From assembly GCA_964560165.1 (NCBI GenBank), contig CAZLLB010000017.1, positions 1-25,211 on the forward strand: a DNA stretch of 25,211 nt, read 5' to 3'. Shown here one piece after another: positions 1 through 7,858 of this stretch. The stretch is from Parvibaculum sp964560165 (GTDB taxonomy: Bacteria > Pseudomonadota > Alphaproteobacteria > Parvibaculales > Parvibaculaceae). The notes beneath the pieces are model-generated. The model was not told the origin of the DNA and searched no databases. It saw only the letters and a program-made list of their open reading frames with translations. The first letter of the stretch is position 1. The number at the start of each line of letters is the position of its first letter. A program made the translations under genes and the position numbers.

Positions 1-2009
1 TTGAACTCCGAATAGCACATATGGGTGTGGATCTGCGTACGCTCGGTGACACCCGACGAGGCCAGCCGGAAGCACTCTACAGCCCAGTCGAGATAGGTCT
101 GCCATTCGGCTCTGCGTAGCGGCAGGCCCTCGCGCATCGCCGCCTCGTCGATCTGGATGATGCCGATACCCGCCGCCTCGAGATCGACAACCTCATCGCG
201 GATCGCCAGCGCAATCTGCCGGCACACCTGCGCACGCGGAATATCGTCGCGCACGAAGGACCATTGCAGCATCGTGATCGGCCCCGTCAGCATGCCTTTC
301 ACCGGGCGACTTGTCAGCGACTGGGCATAAGCCGCCCAATCGACGGTCATCGGATGGGGGCGCGAGACATCGCCATAGATGATCGGCGGGCGCACGCAGC
401 GTGAGCCATAGCTCTGCACCCAGCCCGCCTTGGTGAAGGCATAGCCTGCAAGCTGTTCGCCGAAATATTGCACCATGTCGTTGCGCTCGAACTCGCCATG
501 CACCAGCACGTCGATACCTATATCCTCCTGCCAGCGGATCGCCTCTTTCGTCTCTTTGCGCAGGAAGGCTTCATAGGCGTCGTCCTTCATGACGCCCCTG
601 GTGTGATCGGCACGCGCCTTGCGAACGTCTTCGGTCTGGGGAAAAGAGCCTATGGTGGTTGTCGGAAAAGCGGGCAGCGCGAGGCGCGCGCGCTGAAGAC
701 GGCGGCGCGTTTCAAAATCGGCGCGTATCTTCATGGCCGGGGTGACCGCTGCCAGACGCGCCTGAACCTCCCGATCATGGATCTTTGCAGACGTCTTGCG
801 CGAGGCGGCCGCATTTGCCGAGGCAGAAAGCTCCTTGGCGACGGCGTCGCGCCCTCCCGTCAATGCACGACCTAAGATCGAAAGTTCATCGACCTTCTGC
901 ACGGCAAAAGAAAGCCAACGCTTGAGGTCCGGGTCGAGCGTCGTCTCAAGATCGGCATCCACCGGCACATGCAGCAGCGAGCAGGAAGGCGCGAGTATGA
1001 GATTGTCGCGTCCGCGCTGGTCGGCAACAGGTTCGATACGGTTCATCAGCGCCACGAGATCGCTGCGCCAGACATTGCGGCCGTCGATCACGCCAAGCGA
1101 CAGGACAAGATCGGAGCGAGCCTGGAAGCGCACCTGTTCGAGCTGTTCGGGCGCACGCACAAGATCCAGATGAAGACCGGCGACAGGCAGCCGCAAGGCC
1201 ATGTCGAGATTGTCACCAAGCGCGCCGAAATAGGTCGTCAAAAGAAGCTTGATCGAGGGTACGGCGGCAGCAAGCGTTGCATAGGCTATCTCATAAGCCC
1301 TGCGGCTCTTGTCGTCGAGATCAAGGACGAGAGCAGGCTCGTCGATCTGCACCCAGTTAGCACCCGCCGCCGCGAGGCGACGTAGCATGTCGATATAAAC
1401 CGGCAGCAGCCCAGGCAGAAGCGTGAGCGGATCGACAGTGCCGTCCTTCGACTTGCCGAGCTTCAGATAGGTAACGGGGCCGACAAGAACAGGCCGGGTG
1501 TGAAAGCCGAGCGCCTTGGCCTCAAGAAATTCATCGACCGGCTTTGTCGAGGCCAGCGAAAAATCCTGAGCCCTGGAAAATTCCGGCACCATGTAATGAT
1601 AATTGGTGTCGAACCATTTGGTCATCTCGAGCGCCGGAAGCCCGTGCCGTCCGTGCCCATGTGATCCATGGCCCACACAACCCTCGCCGTCATCGCCATG
1701 CGTGCCGCGCGCCATCGCGAAACAGGTTTCGAGCGGAATGTCGCCACCTGTCCATCCATAAATCTCCGGCACCGCGCCGACCATGAGGCTGGTATCGAGC
1801 ACGTGGTCGTAGAGCGAAAAATCATTGCTCGGAATGTGGCTGACGCCGAGCGCATGCTGACGCGCCCAATTGGCGGCGCGGAGCCCACTTGCTTCGGTCA
1901 GAAGCGTATCGGCATCGCTTTTGCCGGACCAAAACCGCTCAAGCGACATTTTGAGTTCGCGGCGTGGTCCGATGCGCGGAAAGCCGAGAGTGCTGACGGT
2001 AACGGACAT
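1..2009 (-). CDS. metE: Cobalamin-independent methionine synthase MetE (C-terminus outside window)
   Basis: This enzyme transfers a methyl group from 5-methyltetrahydropteroyl-triglutamate to homocysteine to make methionine, without vitamin B12. The frame starts at ATG 2009 and stays open for 669 codons to the window edge; E. coli MetE is about 750 aa, so roughly the last tenth is missing. The N-terminus reads MSVTVSTLGFPRIGPRRELK, a typical MetE start, and later MetE signatures are EMTKWFDTNYHYMVPEF, WVQIDEPALVLDL, GRNVW and PTTTIGSFPQT. IHTHMCY at the left edge carries the first two zinc ligands (His and Cys). An AAAGG ribosome site lies just before the ATG. The gene follows prpB by 27 bases on the same strand with no terminator visible, so co-transcription is likely. 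Around residues 107 to 120 there is a Gly/His-rich stretch that E. coli MetE lacks. Confidence 0.95.
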   Translation of the reverse strand, partial: MSVTVSTLGFPRIGPRRELKMSLERFWSGKSDADTLLTEASGLRAANWARQHALGVSHIPSNDFSLYDHVLDTSLMVGAVPEIYGWTGGDIPLETCFAMARGTHGDDGEGCVGHGSHGHGRHGLPALEMTKWFDTNYHYMVPEFSRAQDFSLASTKPVDEFLEAKALGFHTRPVLVGPVTYLKLGKSKDGTVDPLTLLPGLLPVYIDMLRRLAAAGANWVQIDEPALVLDLDDKSRRAYEIAYATLAAAVPSIKLLLTTYFGALGDNLDMALRLPVAGLHLDLVRAPEQLEQVRFQARSDLVLSLGVIDGRNVWRSDLVALMNRIEPVADQRGRDNLILAPSCSLLHVPVDADLETTLDPDLKRWLSFAVQKVDELSILGRALTGGRDAVAKELSASANAAASRKTSAKIHDREVQARLAAVTPAMKIRADFETRRRLQRARLALPAFPTTTIGSFPQTEDVRKARADHTRGVMKDDAYEAFLRKETKEAIRWQEDIGIDVLVHGEFERNDMVQYFGEQLAGYAFTKAGWVQSYGSRCVRPPIIYGDVSRPHPMTVDWAAYAQSLTSRPVKGMLTGPITMLQWSFVRDDIPRAQVCRQIALAIRDEVVDLEAAGIGIIQIDEAAMREGLPLRRAEWQTYLDWAVECFRLASSGVTERTQIHTHMCYSEF

Positions 2010-2036
2010 AGCAAACCTTTCAAGTTGGAGCCGCGA

Positions 2037-2957
2037 TCAACGCCGGGGCTGATCTTGCGGAATGACGGTTTCCACGATCGAGGCATCAAGCGCCTCATAT
2101 TCGTGATAGCGGATCGTTTGATAGAGCTCGGCTCTGGTCTGCATCCGACCGAGCATCGCCTGGGTGCTGCCGTCGCGTTTGATCGTCGCGTAAAGCTCTT
2201 CCTGCGCCTTGTTGGCAACGCGCAAGGAACTCACCGGCCAGATCACCATGCGATATCCCATCTTCTCAAAGTCACGCGACGTGAAGACAGGCGTGCGCCC
2301 GAATTCCGTCATATTGGCGAGCAGGGGAACGCCCGGAAGCGCGCGGGCGAACTGACGAAACATCTCGGCATCGGTCAGTGCCTCGGGGAAAATCGCGTCG
2401 GCTCCGGCTTCGATATAAAGCTTCGCGCGCGCGATGGCGCTGTCGATGCCTTCGCTCGCCGTCGCATCGGTGCGAGCGATCAGATAGAGATGCCGTCGCG
2501 CGCGCGACGCCGCCGCCACCTTCGCCGCCATCTCCTGCGGCGAAACGAGTTTCTTATCGTTGAGGTGGCCGCATTTCTTTGGCAGATGCTGGTCTTCGAT
2601 ATGAACAGCGCCCGCGCCCGCATCCTCAAAGGCGCGAACCATATGCATCACATTCAGCGCTTCGCCATATCCCGTATCGCCATCAACCAAAACAGGCAGG
2701 CTGCTTGAGCGCGCAAGCTGTCGGATAAAAAAATTGACGTCGTTGAGCGTGATCATGCCGAGATCGGGCAATCCCATGCTCGCGCTCATCGCCGCGCCCG
2801 AAAGATAAAGCGCCTCAAAACCCGCATCGCGCGCCTGAAGCGCCGCCATGCCATTATGTGCGCCCGGAATTTCAACGATGCCGGGACGTTCCAGAAGCTC
2901 GCGAAAACGCAATCCTGCAGGTGCCGAGGGAAGCCCGGCTGCAACCAGATAAGTCAT
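2037..2957 (-). CDS. prpB: 2-methylisocitrate lyase PrpB
   Basis: PrpB splits 2-methylisocitrate into pyruvate and succinate, the last step of the methylcitrate cycle for propionyl-CoA. The 306-aa protein is of normal length and belongs to the isocitrate lyase/PEP mutase family. Visible motifs are VDGDTGYG (residues 91-98, metal and substrate binding) and KKCGH (127-131) with the catalytic Cys129. I chose ATG 2957 because it gives the usual short N-terminus, has GAGGA just upstream and sits 10 bases after the prpC stop. An in-frame ATG at 3008 would add 17 residues and overlap prpC. The neighbours prpC and prpD support the assignment strongly. Confidence 0.95.
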   Translation of the reverse strand: MTYLVAAGLPSAPAGLRFRELLERPGIVEIPGAHNGMAALQARDAGFEALYLSGAAMSASMGLPDLGMITLNDVNFFIRQLARSSSLPVLVDGDTGYGEALNVMHMVRAFEDAGAGAVHIEDQHLPKKCGHLNDKKLVSPQEMAAKVAAASRARRHLYLIARTDATASEGIDSAIARAKLYIEAGADAIFPEALTDAEMFRQFARALPGVPLLANMTEFGRTPVFTSRDFEKMGYRMVIWPVSSLRVANKAQEELYATIKRDGSTQAMLGRMQTRAELYQTIRYHEYEALDASIVETVIPQDQPRR

Positions 2958-2967
2958 GTCTCTGTCC

Positions 2968-4143
2968 TCAGGCGGCGCGTGGCTTGATCGTCGGCGTGTC
3001 GCGCTCACCTATCGGCACGAAAGCGAGATTCTCCGGGCCCGTGTAATTGGCCGTCGGGCGGATGATCTTGTTATCGATCCTCTGCTCGATGATATGCGCG
3101 CACCAGCCCGATGTACGGGCAATGACGAAAAGCGGCGTGAACATAGCGGTGGGAACGCCGAGCATGTGATACGAGACGGCGCTGAACCAATCGAGATTGG
3201 CGAACATCTTCCTGTGGTCCGCCATCACCGCTTCGATCCGGTCGGCAATCTCAAACATCTGCGTCGACCCGGCCTCGAGGCTCAGACGGCGAGCAACTTC
3301 CTTGATGACCTTGTTGCGTGGATCGGCGACGGTATAGACCGGATGGCCGAAGCCGATAACGACTTCTTTCGCTTCAACGCGGCGACGAATATCGGCTTCC
3401 GCCTCATCAGGGCTTTGGTAACGCTTCTGGATTTCAAGGGCGACTTCATTGGCACCGCCATGCTTGGGGCCGCGCAATGCGCCGATCGCGCCGGTGACGG
3501 CTGAATAGATATCAGCGCCGGTGCCTGCAATTGAACGCGCGGTGAAGGTCGAGGCGTTGAACTCATGCTCGGCGTAAAGGATAAGCGACGTGTGCATGGC
3601 GCCAGTATGCGCCTCGCTCGGCGCTTGCCCATGTAGCAGATGCAGAAAATGCGCACCGATACTGTCGTCATCCGTTTCCACCTCGATGACGCGCCCGTGA
3701 TGGGCATAGTGGTGCCAATAGAGAAGCATGGAAGCGAGAGACGCCATCAGCTTGTCGGCTATGTCACGCGCACTTGCCTGATTGTGGTCGTGCGTCTCAG
3801 GAAGAACGCAACCCAATGCCGAAACGCCGCTGCGCATGACATCCATCGGATGTGCTGCCGCCGGTATCGCTTCGAGCGTCCGCTTTACGGCAGCAGGAAG
3901 GCCGCGCAGAGCTTTGAGCTTTACCTTATAGGCAGCAAGCTGCGTCCGCGGCGGCTCGGCGCCGTGAACCAGAAGATGCGCGATTTCCTCAACCTCGCAA
4001 CGCTCCGCCACATCGAGAATATCGTAGCCGCGATAATGCAAATCGTTGCCAGAGCGCCCCACTGTGCAAAGCGCCGTATTGCCGGCGGTGACGCCCGAGA
4101 GCGCCACGGATTTCTTGAGTGCAGCCTTTGGCATTTCGGTCAT
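2968..4143 (-). CDS. prpC: 2-methylcitrate synthase PrpC
   Basis: PrpC condenses propionyl-CoA with oxaloacetate to give 2-methylcitrate, the entry step of the cycle. The 391-aa product has the citrate synthase fold with the expected catalytic triad: His228 in GPKHGGANE, His267 in GFGHPVYTVADPRNK and Asp318 in FANLDWFS. The short form (under 400 aa) and the surrounding prpB and prpD distinguish it from housekeeping citrate synthase (about 430 aa). The start lies about 9 bases beyond the prpD stop, which fits translation from one message. Confidence 0.95.
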   Translation of the reverse strand: MTEMPKAALKKSVALSGVTAGNTALCTVGRSGNDLHYRGYDILDVAERCEVEEIAHLLVHGAEPPRTQLAAYKVKLKALRGLPAAVKRTLEAIPAAAHPMDVMRSGVSALGCVLPETHDHNQASARDIADKLMASLASMLLYWHHYAHHGRVIEVETDDDSIGAHFLHLLHGQAPSEAHTGAMHTSLILYAEHEFNASTFTARSIAGTGADIYSAVTGAIGALRGPKHGGANEVALEIQKRYQSPDEAEADIRRRVEAKEVVIGFGHPVYTVADPRNKVIKEVARRLSLEAGSTQMFEIADRIEAVMADHRKMFANLDWFSAVSYHMLGVPTAMFTPLFVIARTSGWCAHIIEQRIDNKIIRPTANYTGPENLAFVPIGERDTPTIKPRAA

Positions 4144-4152
4144 GTTCGCCTC

Positions 4153-5703
4153 CTATCCGATCACGGCGCGAGGTGCCGCCGCCGCGCGATTTTGCTCTTG
4201 GTCGAAAATACCGCGCGGTCCCACAGCCCCGAGGCGGGCCGGATCGACCGTGAAGGTCAATCCCGCGAGATCGTCGGCAGAGAGCTTTGGCAAACGCGCC
4301 ACTGTGTTGAGAAAACGATCCTGCTCGACGAGCGGCACGATGTAATCGGCCAGCGCACGGAATTTCGCGACATAGTCGTCACGCTCGAAAGGTCGCGCGC
4401 CAAGCGGGTGGGCATCAGCAACCGCCATTTCGTCTTCGAGCGTTGTGCCATCGTTGAAAGTGATGACAACACGACCACCAAAGGCCTTCTCGCGGATATC
4501 CGTCGCATGATAGCGGCGCGTCCATTCCGGGTCTTCGACGGTTCTGATCTTGTGCCAGAGCGCCACCGTTTCAGGCCACGTGGCGCGCTCCGGTGCATAG
4601 GAGCGCTCGTGATGCCAACCACCGTCTTCCAGCGCGACGGCAAAGATATACATGATCGAATGATCGAGCGTTTCGCGGCTCGCCCTCGGATCCATCTTTT
4701 GCGGATCGTTGGCACCCGTGCCGATCACATAATGCGTGTGGTGGCTCGTATGGATAACGATGTCGCGTATCTTCTCAAAGTTACGGATTTTCGGCTTCAA
4801 GCGGCGCGCGAGATCGATCAGCGCCTGGCTCTGATATTCTGCTGAATGCTCTTTGGTATAAGTGTCGAGGATCGCGCGCTTCGGCTCGCTGCGTCCCGGC
4901 AACGGCACGTGATATTCGGCACCGGGGCCACCCAGCATCCAGGCGATGAAACCATCCTCTCCTTCATAGATTGGAGACGGCGCGCCTTCGCCGCGCATCA
5001 CACGATCAACGGCCTCAATCGCCATCTTGCCTGCGAAGGCAGGCGCATAGGCTTTCCAGCTTGAAATTTCGCCCTTGCGCGACTGACGCGTGGTCGTCGT
5101 CACATGCAATGCCTGCTGAACTGCCTGATAGATCGTTGCAGTCGGCAAACCAAGCAGCGCACCGATGCCGGACGCCGCCGAAGGGCCGAGATGGGCTATG
5201 TGATCGATCTTGCGTTCATGCAGGCAGATACCCTTGACGAGATCTACCTGAATTTCATAAGCAGCGGCAAGCCCCCGAACAAGGTCCGCTCCATTGCGCC
5301 CGCAATGCTGAGCGACCGCGAGCACGGGCGGAATATTGTCGCCCGGATGCGAATAGTCCGCCGCAAGGAACGTGTCGTGATAATCGAGTTCGCGCACCGC
5401 GACGCCATTCGCCCATGCTGCCCATTCCGGCGAGATACGGCGAAGACAGGAAAGCCCGAAGACGGTCGCGCCGGGCGCAAGGCTGTGCGCGAGGGCTTGC
5501 GCGCGGGCGCTGGCAACTGGACGCCGGGCAAGCGACGCTGCGGCAACGGCCGCATTGTCGATGATGCGGTTACCGATCATCTCGACAACATCGTCATCGA
5601 CGGCAACATGATCGCCCGCGACCTCCGCGATCTTCCACGCTAGCTGATCTTCTCTCGGCAGATGTTCGGCAGACTTGTGCGTCCGCACATGATGCAACTT
5701 CAC
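4153..5703 (-). CDS. prpD: 2-methylcitrate dehydratase PrpD (MmgE/PrpD family)
   Basis: PrpD dehydrates 2-methylcitrate to 2-methyl-cis-aconitate. The 516-aa protein shows MmgE/PrpD features throughout: NRIIDNAAVAAASLARRPV near the N-terminus, ELDYHDTFLAADYSHPGDN in the core, HLGPSAASGIGALLGL, and YEGEDGFIAWMLGG. The start codon is GTG at 5703. It overlaps the thioesterase stop in the pattern GTGA, and GGAGG lies about 7 bases upstream, so the start is well supported and translation is probably coupled. No acnD or prpF lies nearby, consistent with the PrpD-type pathway. Confidence 0.94.
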   Translation of the reverse strand: MKLHHVRTHKSAEHLPREDQLAWKIAEVAGDHVAVDDDVVEMIGNRIIDNAAVAAASLARRPVASARAQALAHSLAPGATVFGLSCLRRISPEWAAWANGVAVRELDYHDTFLAADYSHPGDNIPPVLAVAQHCGRNGADLVRGLAAAYEIQVDLVKGICLHERKIDHIAHLGPSAASGIGALLGLPTATIYQAVQQALHVTTTTRQSRKGEISSWKAYAPAFAGKMAIEAVDRVMRGEGAPSPIYEGEDGFIAWMLGGPGAEYHVPLPGRSEPKRAILDTYTKEHSAEYQSQALIDLARRLKPKIRNFEKIRDIVIHTSHHTHYVIGTGANDPQKMDPRASRETLDHSIMYIFAVALEDGGWHHERSYAPERATWPETVALWHKIRTVEDPEWTRRYHATDIREKAFGGRVVITFNDGTTLEDEMAVADAHPLGARPFERDDYVAKFRALADYIVPLVEQDRFLNTVARLPKLSADDLAGLTFTVDPARLGAVGPRGIFDQEQNRAAAAPRAVIG

Positions 5704-6125
5704 TTGCGCTTTTCCTCCAGGGGTATGGTTGCCGTCTCGGCGGCGACTGGAACGGGACGGCCCTGTGCATCGACGGCGACCATTTCAAAACGGCCCCGCA
5801 TGGCGAGAACTCGCTCGCCGGTGACGAGCGTTTCGGCAACGACATCGACCACCACCGTCATCGAACAACGCCCAATGCGCTCGACAGCGGCATGAAGCTC
5901 GACGACCTGTCCGACCTTCACGGGAAAATGAAAATCCACCTTGTCGGAAGCAGCCATCACCACGGCGCGGCGCGCATGGCGGCTGGCAGCGACGAAGGCC
6001 GCCTTGCCCATCAGACTGAGCGCAGTACCACCGAACAAAGTGCCGTAGTGGTTCGACTGCTCGGGAAAGATCATTTCCACGAAACGCGTTTCAGTCGGGG
6101 CGTTGGTGGCGAGGCCGATCCGCAT
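5700..6125 (-). CDS. Acyl-CoA thioesterase (hotdog fold, YciA-like)
   Basis: This 141-aa protein is the first gene of the operon. It carries the N-terminal hotdog thioesterase motif: FPEQSNHYGTLFGGTALSLM is the acyl-CoA hydrolase (YciA/BACH) pattern with the active-site Asn-His, followed by KVDFHFPVKVGQVVEL. It probably hydrolyses short or medium acyl-CoAs. In this position I infer a role in relieving propionyl-CoA build-up or recovering free CoA, but the substrate cannot be read from the sequence. Its stop codon overlaps the GTG of prpD. Confidence 0.85.
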   Translation of the reverse strand: MRIGLATNAPTETRFVEMIFPEQSNHYGTLFGGTALSLMGKAAFVAASRHARRAVVMAASDKVDFHFPVKVGQVVELHAAVERIGRCSMTVVVDVVAETLVTGERVLAMRGRFEMVAVDAQGRPVPVAAETATIPLEEKRK

Positions 6126-6281
6126 ATTGACTTTGTTCCTGTGGCTTTCACCCGGGCCTTGTATCTGGTCCGAATATTCACAATATCCACATTCACAGCC
6201 ACCAAAGGAATGGCTGAATTAGCGTAGTTTTGTGGGGGTTTCAGCGGCGATTTGTAAATCTTGTGAATTTCGGAGCGAAAC
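6126..6281. promoter_or_regulatory. Divergent promoter region of the prp operon and its regulator
   Basis: This 156-base region separates the divergent thioesterase and regulator genes and must hold both promoters. ATTCACA occurs at 6176-6182 and again at 6191-6197 (15 bases apart). Its reverse complement TGTGAAT is at 6262-6268, just before the regulator start. TTTGTAAA at 6251-6258 differs by one base from TTTGCAAA, the core I recall for mycobacterial PrpR/RamB sites. I infer that these are operators for the adjacent regulator; no -10/-35 pair is clear enough to place. Confidence 0.5.
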
Positions 6282-7706
6282 ATGAAGAAGATTTTCATGG
6301 GCGTGCGGCTGAGGCGGCTGCGCGAAGAGCGTGGGCTGACGCAGCTTGCTCTGGCGCAGGCCCTCGATATTTCGCCGAGCTACATCAACCAGCTCGAGAA
6401 AAACCAGCGACCTTTGACCGTGCCGGTGCTGCTCAAGATCAATTCGGTCTTCGGTATCGACGTACAGCTTTTTTCCGAAGATGAAGAAGCCCGGATGATC
6501 GCGGATTTGCGCGAGGCTTTTTCCGATCCGGCAACCGGCGAGAGCGTAGCAGTCGCCGAAATCCGCGAACTGGCCTCGAACATGCCGGCGGTCGGCCGAG
6601 CGCTGATCTCGCTGCATCACCGCTATCGCGACGCCGTCGATCGCTCGGAGGCGATGGCGGCGCGGCTTGGCGACGACTGGCACGCTTTCACCACCGCACC
6701 GCCGCCCATGGCTTACGAGGAGGTGCGCGACTATTTCTATGCTCGCCACAACCAGCTCGCCGAACTCGATGAAGCCGCAGAGCGGCTTTACGAACGGGCG
6801 CAGCTTTCCGTTGGCAATGTGAATGCAGGGCTCGCCACTTACCTCTTCACGCAGCATGGCGTTCGCATCGCGCTTGATCATGCGGGAGACACGGCTGCGG
6901 GTGTGCAGCGCGGCTACGACCCCGGCACCCGCGTATTGCAGCTCTCTCCTCATCTGCGACCAGGGCAGCAAGCCTTCCAAATGGCCACGCAACTTGCCTT
7001 TCTCGAAATGGAAAAAATCATTCACCGCCTTGAGGGGGCTGCCGCCTTTTCAAGCGACGAGGCCCGTGCGCTGGCGCGCATAGGCTTTGCCAATTATTTC
7101 GCCGGAGCGCTGGTGCTTCCATACGGCGATTTCCTGAATGCGGCCGAAGAGATGCGTTACGACATTGAGCAACTCAGCCAGCATTTCGGCGTCGGCTTTG
7201 AAACCATTTGCCACCGCCTGAGCACCTTGCAGCGGCCCGAAGCGCGCGGCGTTCCCTTCTTCTTCATTCGTGTCGATCGGGCCGGAAATATCTCCAAGCG
7301 CCAATCGGCAACCGACTTCCATTTTTCCCGCGTCGGCGGCTCGTGCCCGCTGTGGAATGTCTATGAAGCCTTTTCAAATCCAGGCCGCGTCCTGACGCAG
7401 ATTGCCCGGATGCCAGACGGACGCACTTATCTCTGGATCGCCCGCACGGTGTCGCGCGGCCATGGCGGCTATGGCGCACCAAGCAAGACTTTCGCCGTCG
7501 GCCTCGGCTGCGATATTCGCCACGCCTCGCGGCTGATCTATTCCAAGGGCCTTGATCTCACAGACCCCGATGCGGCAACGCCTATCGGCGTCGGCTGCAA
7601 GGTCTGCGAACGCCCCGCCTGCCCACAGCGCGCCTTTCCACCCATCGGACGCAAATTGGCCATCGATGAGAACCGCAGCCGCTTCGCGCCCTATCCGGTG
7701 AAGTAA
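6282..7706 (+). CDS. Short-chain fatty acyl-CoA regulator, XRE/DUF2083 family (ScfR/PrpR/RamB-like)
   Basis: The 474-aa protein has an XRE-type helix-turn-helix at about residues 8-62 (RLREERGLTQLALAQALDIS, SYINQLEKNQRP). An IrrE/ImmA-like middle domain follows, in which the usual HExxH zinc motif is lost (ATQLAF at the equivalent place), and then a DUF2083-type C-terminus. The C-terminal cluster GCKVCERPACP supplies Cys439, Cys442 and Cys447; related mycobacterial PrpR proteins are known to bind an iron-sulfur cluster and acyl-CoA here. ATG 6282 has GGAG upstream. Divergence from the prp operon makes it the likely activator of propionate catabolism. Its 3' end converges on ccoS with 16 bases between the stops. 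Confidence 0.88.
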   Translation: MKKIFMGVRLRRLREERGLTQLALAQALDISPSYINQLEKNQRPLTVPVLLKINSVFGIDVQLFSEDEEARMIADLREAFSDPATGESVAVAEIRELASNMPAVGRALISLHHRYRDAVDRSEAMAARLGDDWHAFTTAPPPMAYEEVRDYFYARHNQLAELDEAAERLYERAQLSVGNVNAGLATYLFTQHGVRIALDHAGDTAAGVQRGYDPGTRVLQLSPHLRPGQQAFQMATQLAFLEMEKIIHRLEGAAAFSSDEARALARIGFANYFAGALVLPYGDFLNAAEEMRYDIEQLSQHFGVGFETICHRLSTLQRPEARGVPFFFIRVDRAGNISKRQSATDFHFSRVGGSCPLWNVYEAFSNPGRVLTQIARMPDGRTYLWIARTVSRGHGGYGAPSKTFAVGLGCDIRHASRLIYSKGLDLTDPDAATPIGVGCKVCERPACPQRAFPPIGRKLAIDENRSRFAPYPVK

Positions 7707-7722
7707 AGCCCGCCGCCATCGC

Positions 7723-7858
7723 TTACTTCCCCGGCTCGTCCTCGTCGAAGAGANNNNNNNNNNTCATATTGGCCGCTGCGTAGCGACCAGAGAAACGCGC
7801 AAAGCCCAATGACCCCCATGCCAATGGCGATCGGTATCAGATAAATCAGGCCACTCAT
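7723..7858 (-). CDS. ccoS: cbb3 oxidase assembly protein CcoS, interrupted by an assembly gap
   Basis: Reading from ATG 7858 gives MSGLIYLIPIAIGMGVIGLC, then AFLWSLRSGQY, a single N-terminal membrane helix followed by the conserved FxWSLRSGQ(Y/F) of CcoS/FixS. After the N run, the frame LFDEDEPGK-stop (TAA at 7723-7725) matches the acidic CcoS C-terminus. The two halves are in different frames across ten Ns, so the true gap length differs from ten bases; this is a sequencing gap, not a mutation. The ATG overlaps the ccoI stop as ATGA. CcoS is needed for cofactor insertion into the cbb3 oxidase. Confidence 0.85.
7754..7763. other. Assembly gap (10 N) inside ccoS
   Basis: Ten undetermined bases. 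The flanking ccoS halves need a frame change to join, so the number of missing bases is not ten as drawn. Confidence 0.95.

Noticed and set aside
1668..2708. Long plus-strand open frame (346 aa) opposite metE and prpB
   Set aside because: It is antisense to two well-recognised genes, crosses their junction, and its translation is rich in Arg/His with no domain; a shadow of high-GC coding.
3640..4845. Plus-strand open frame of 401 aa opposite prpC and prpD
   Set aside because: Antisense across two real genes, Arg-rich and domainless.
6219..7025. Minus-strand open frame of 268 aa opposite the ScfR-like gene
   Set aside because: It lies antisense to a protein with a clear HTH and DUF2083 region and would run into the divergent promoter.
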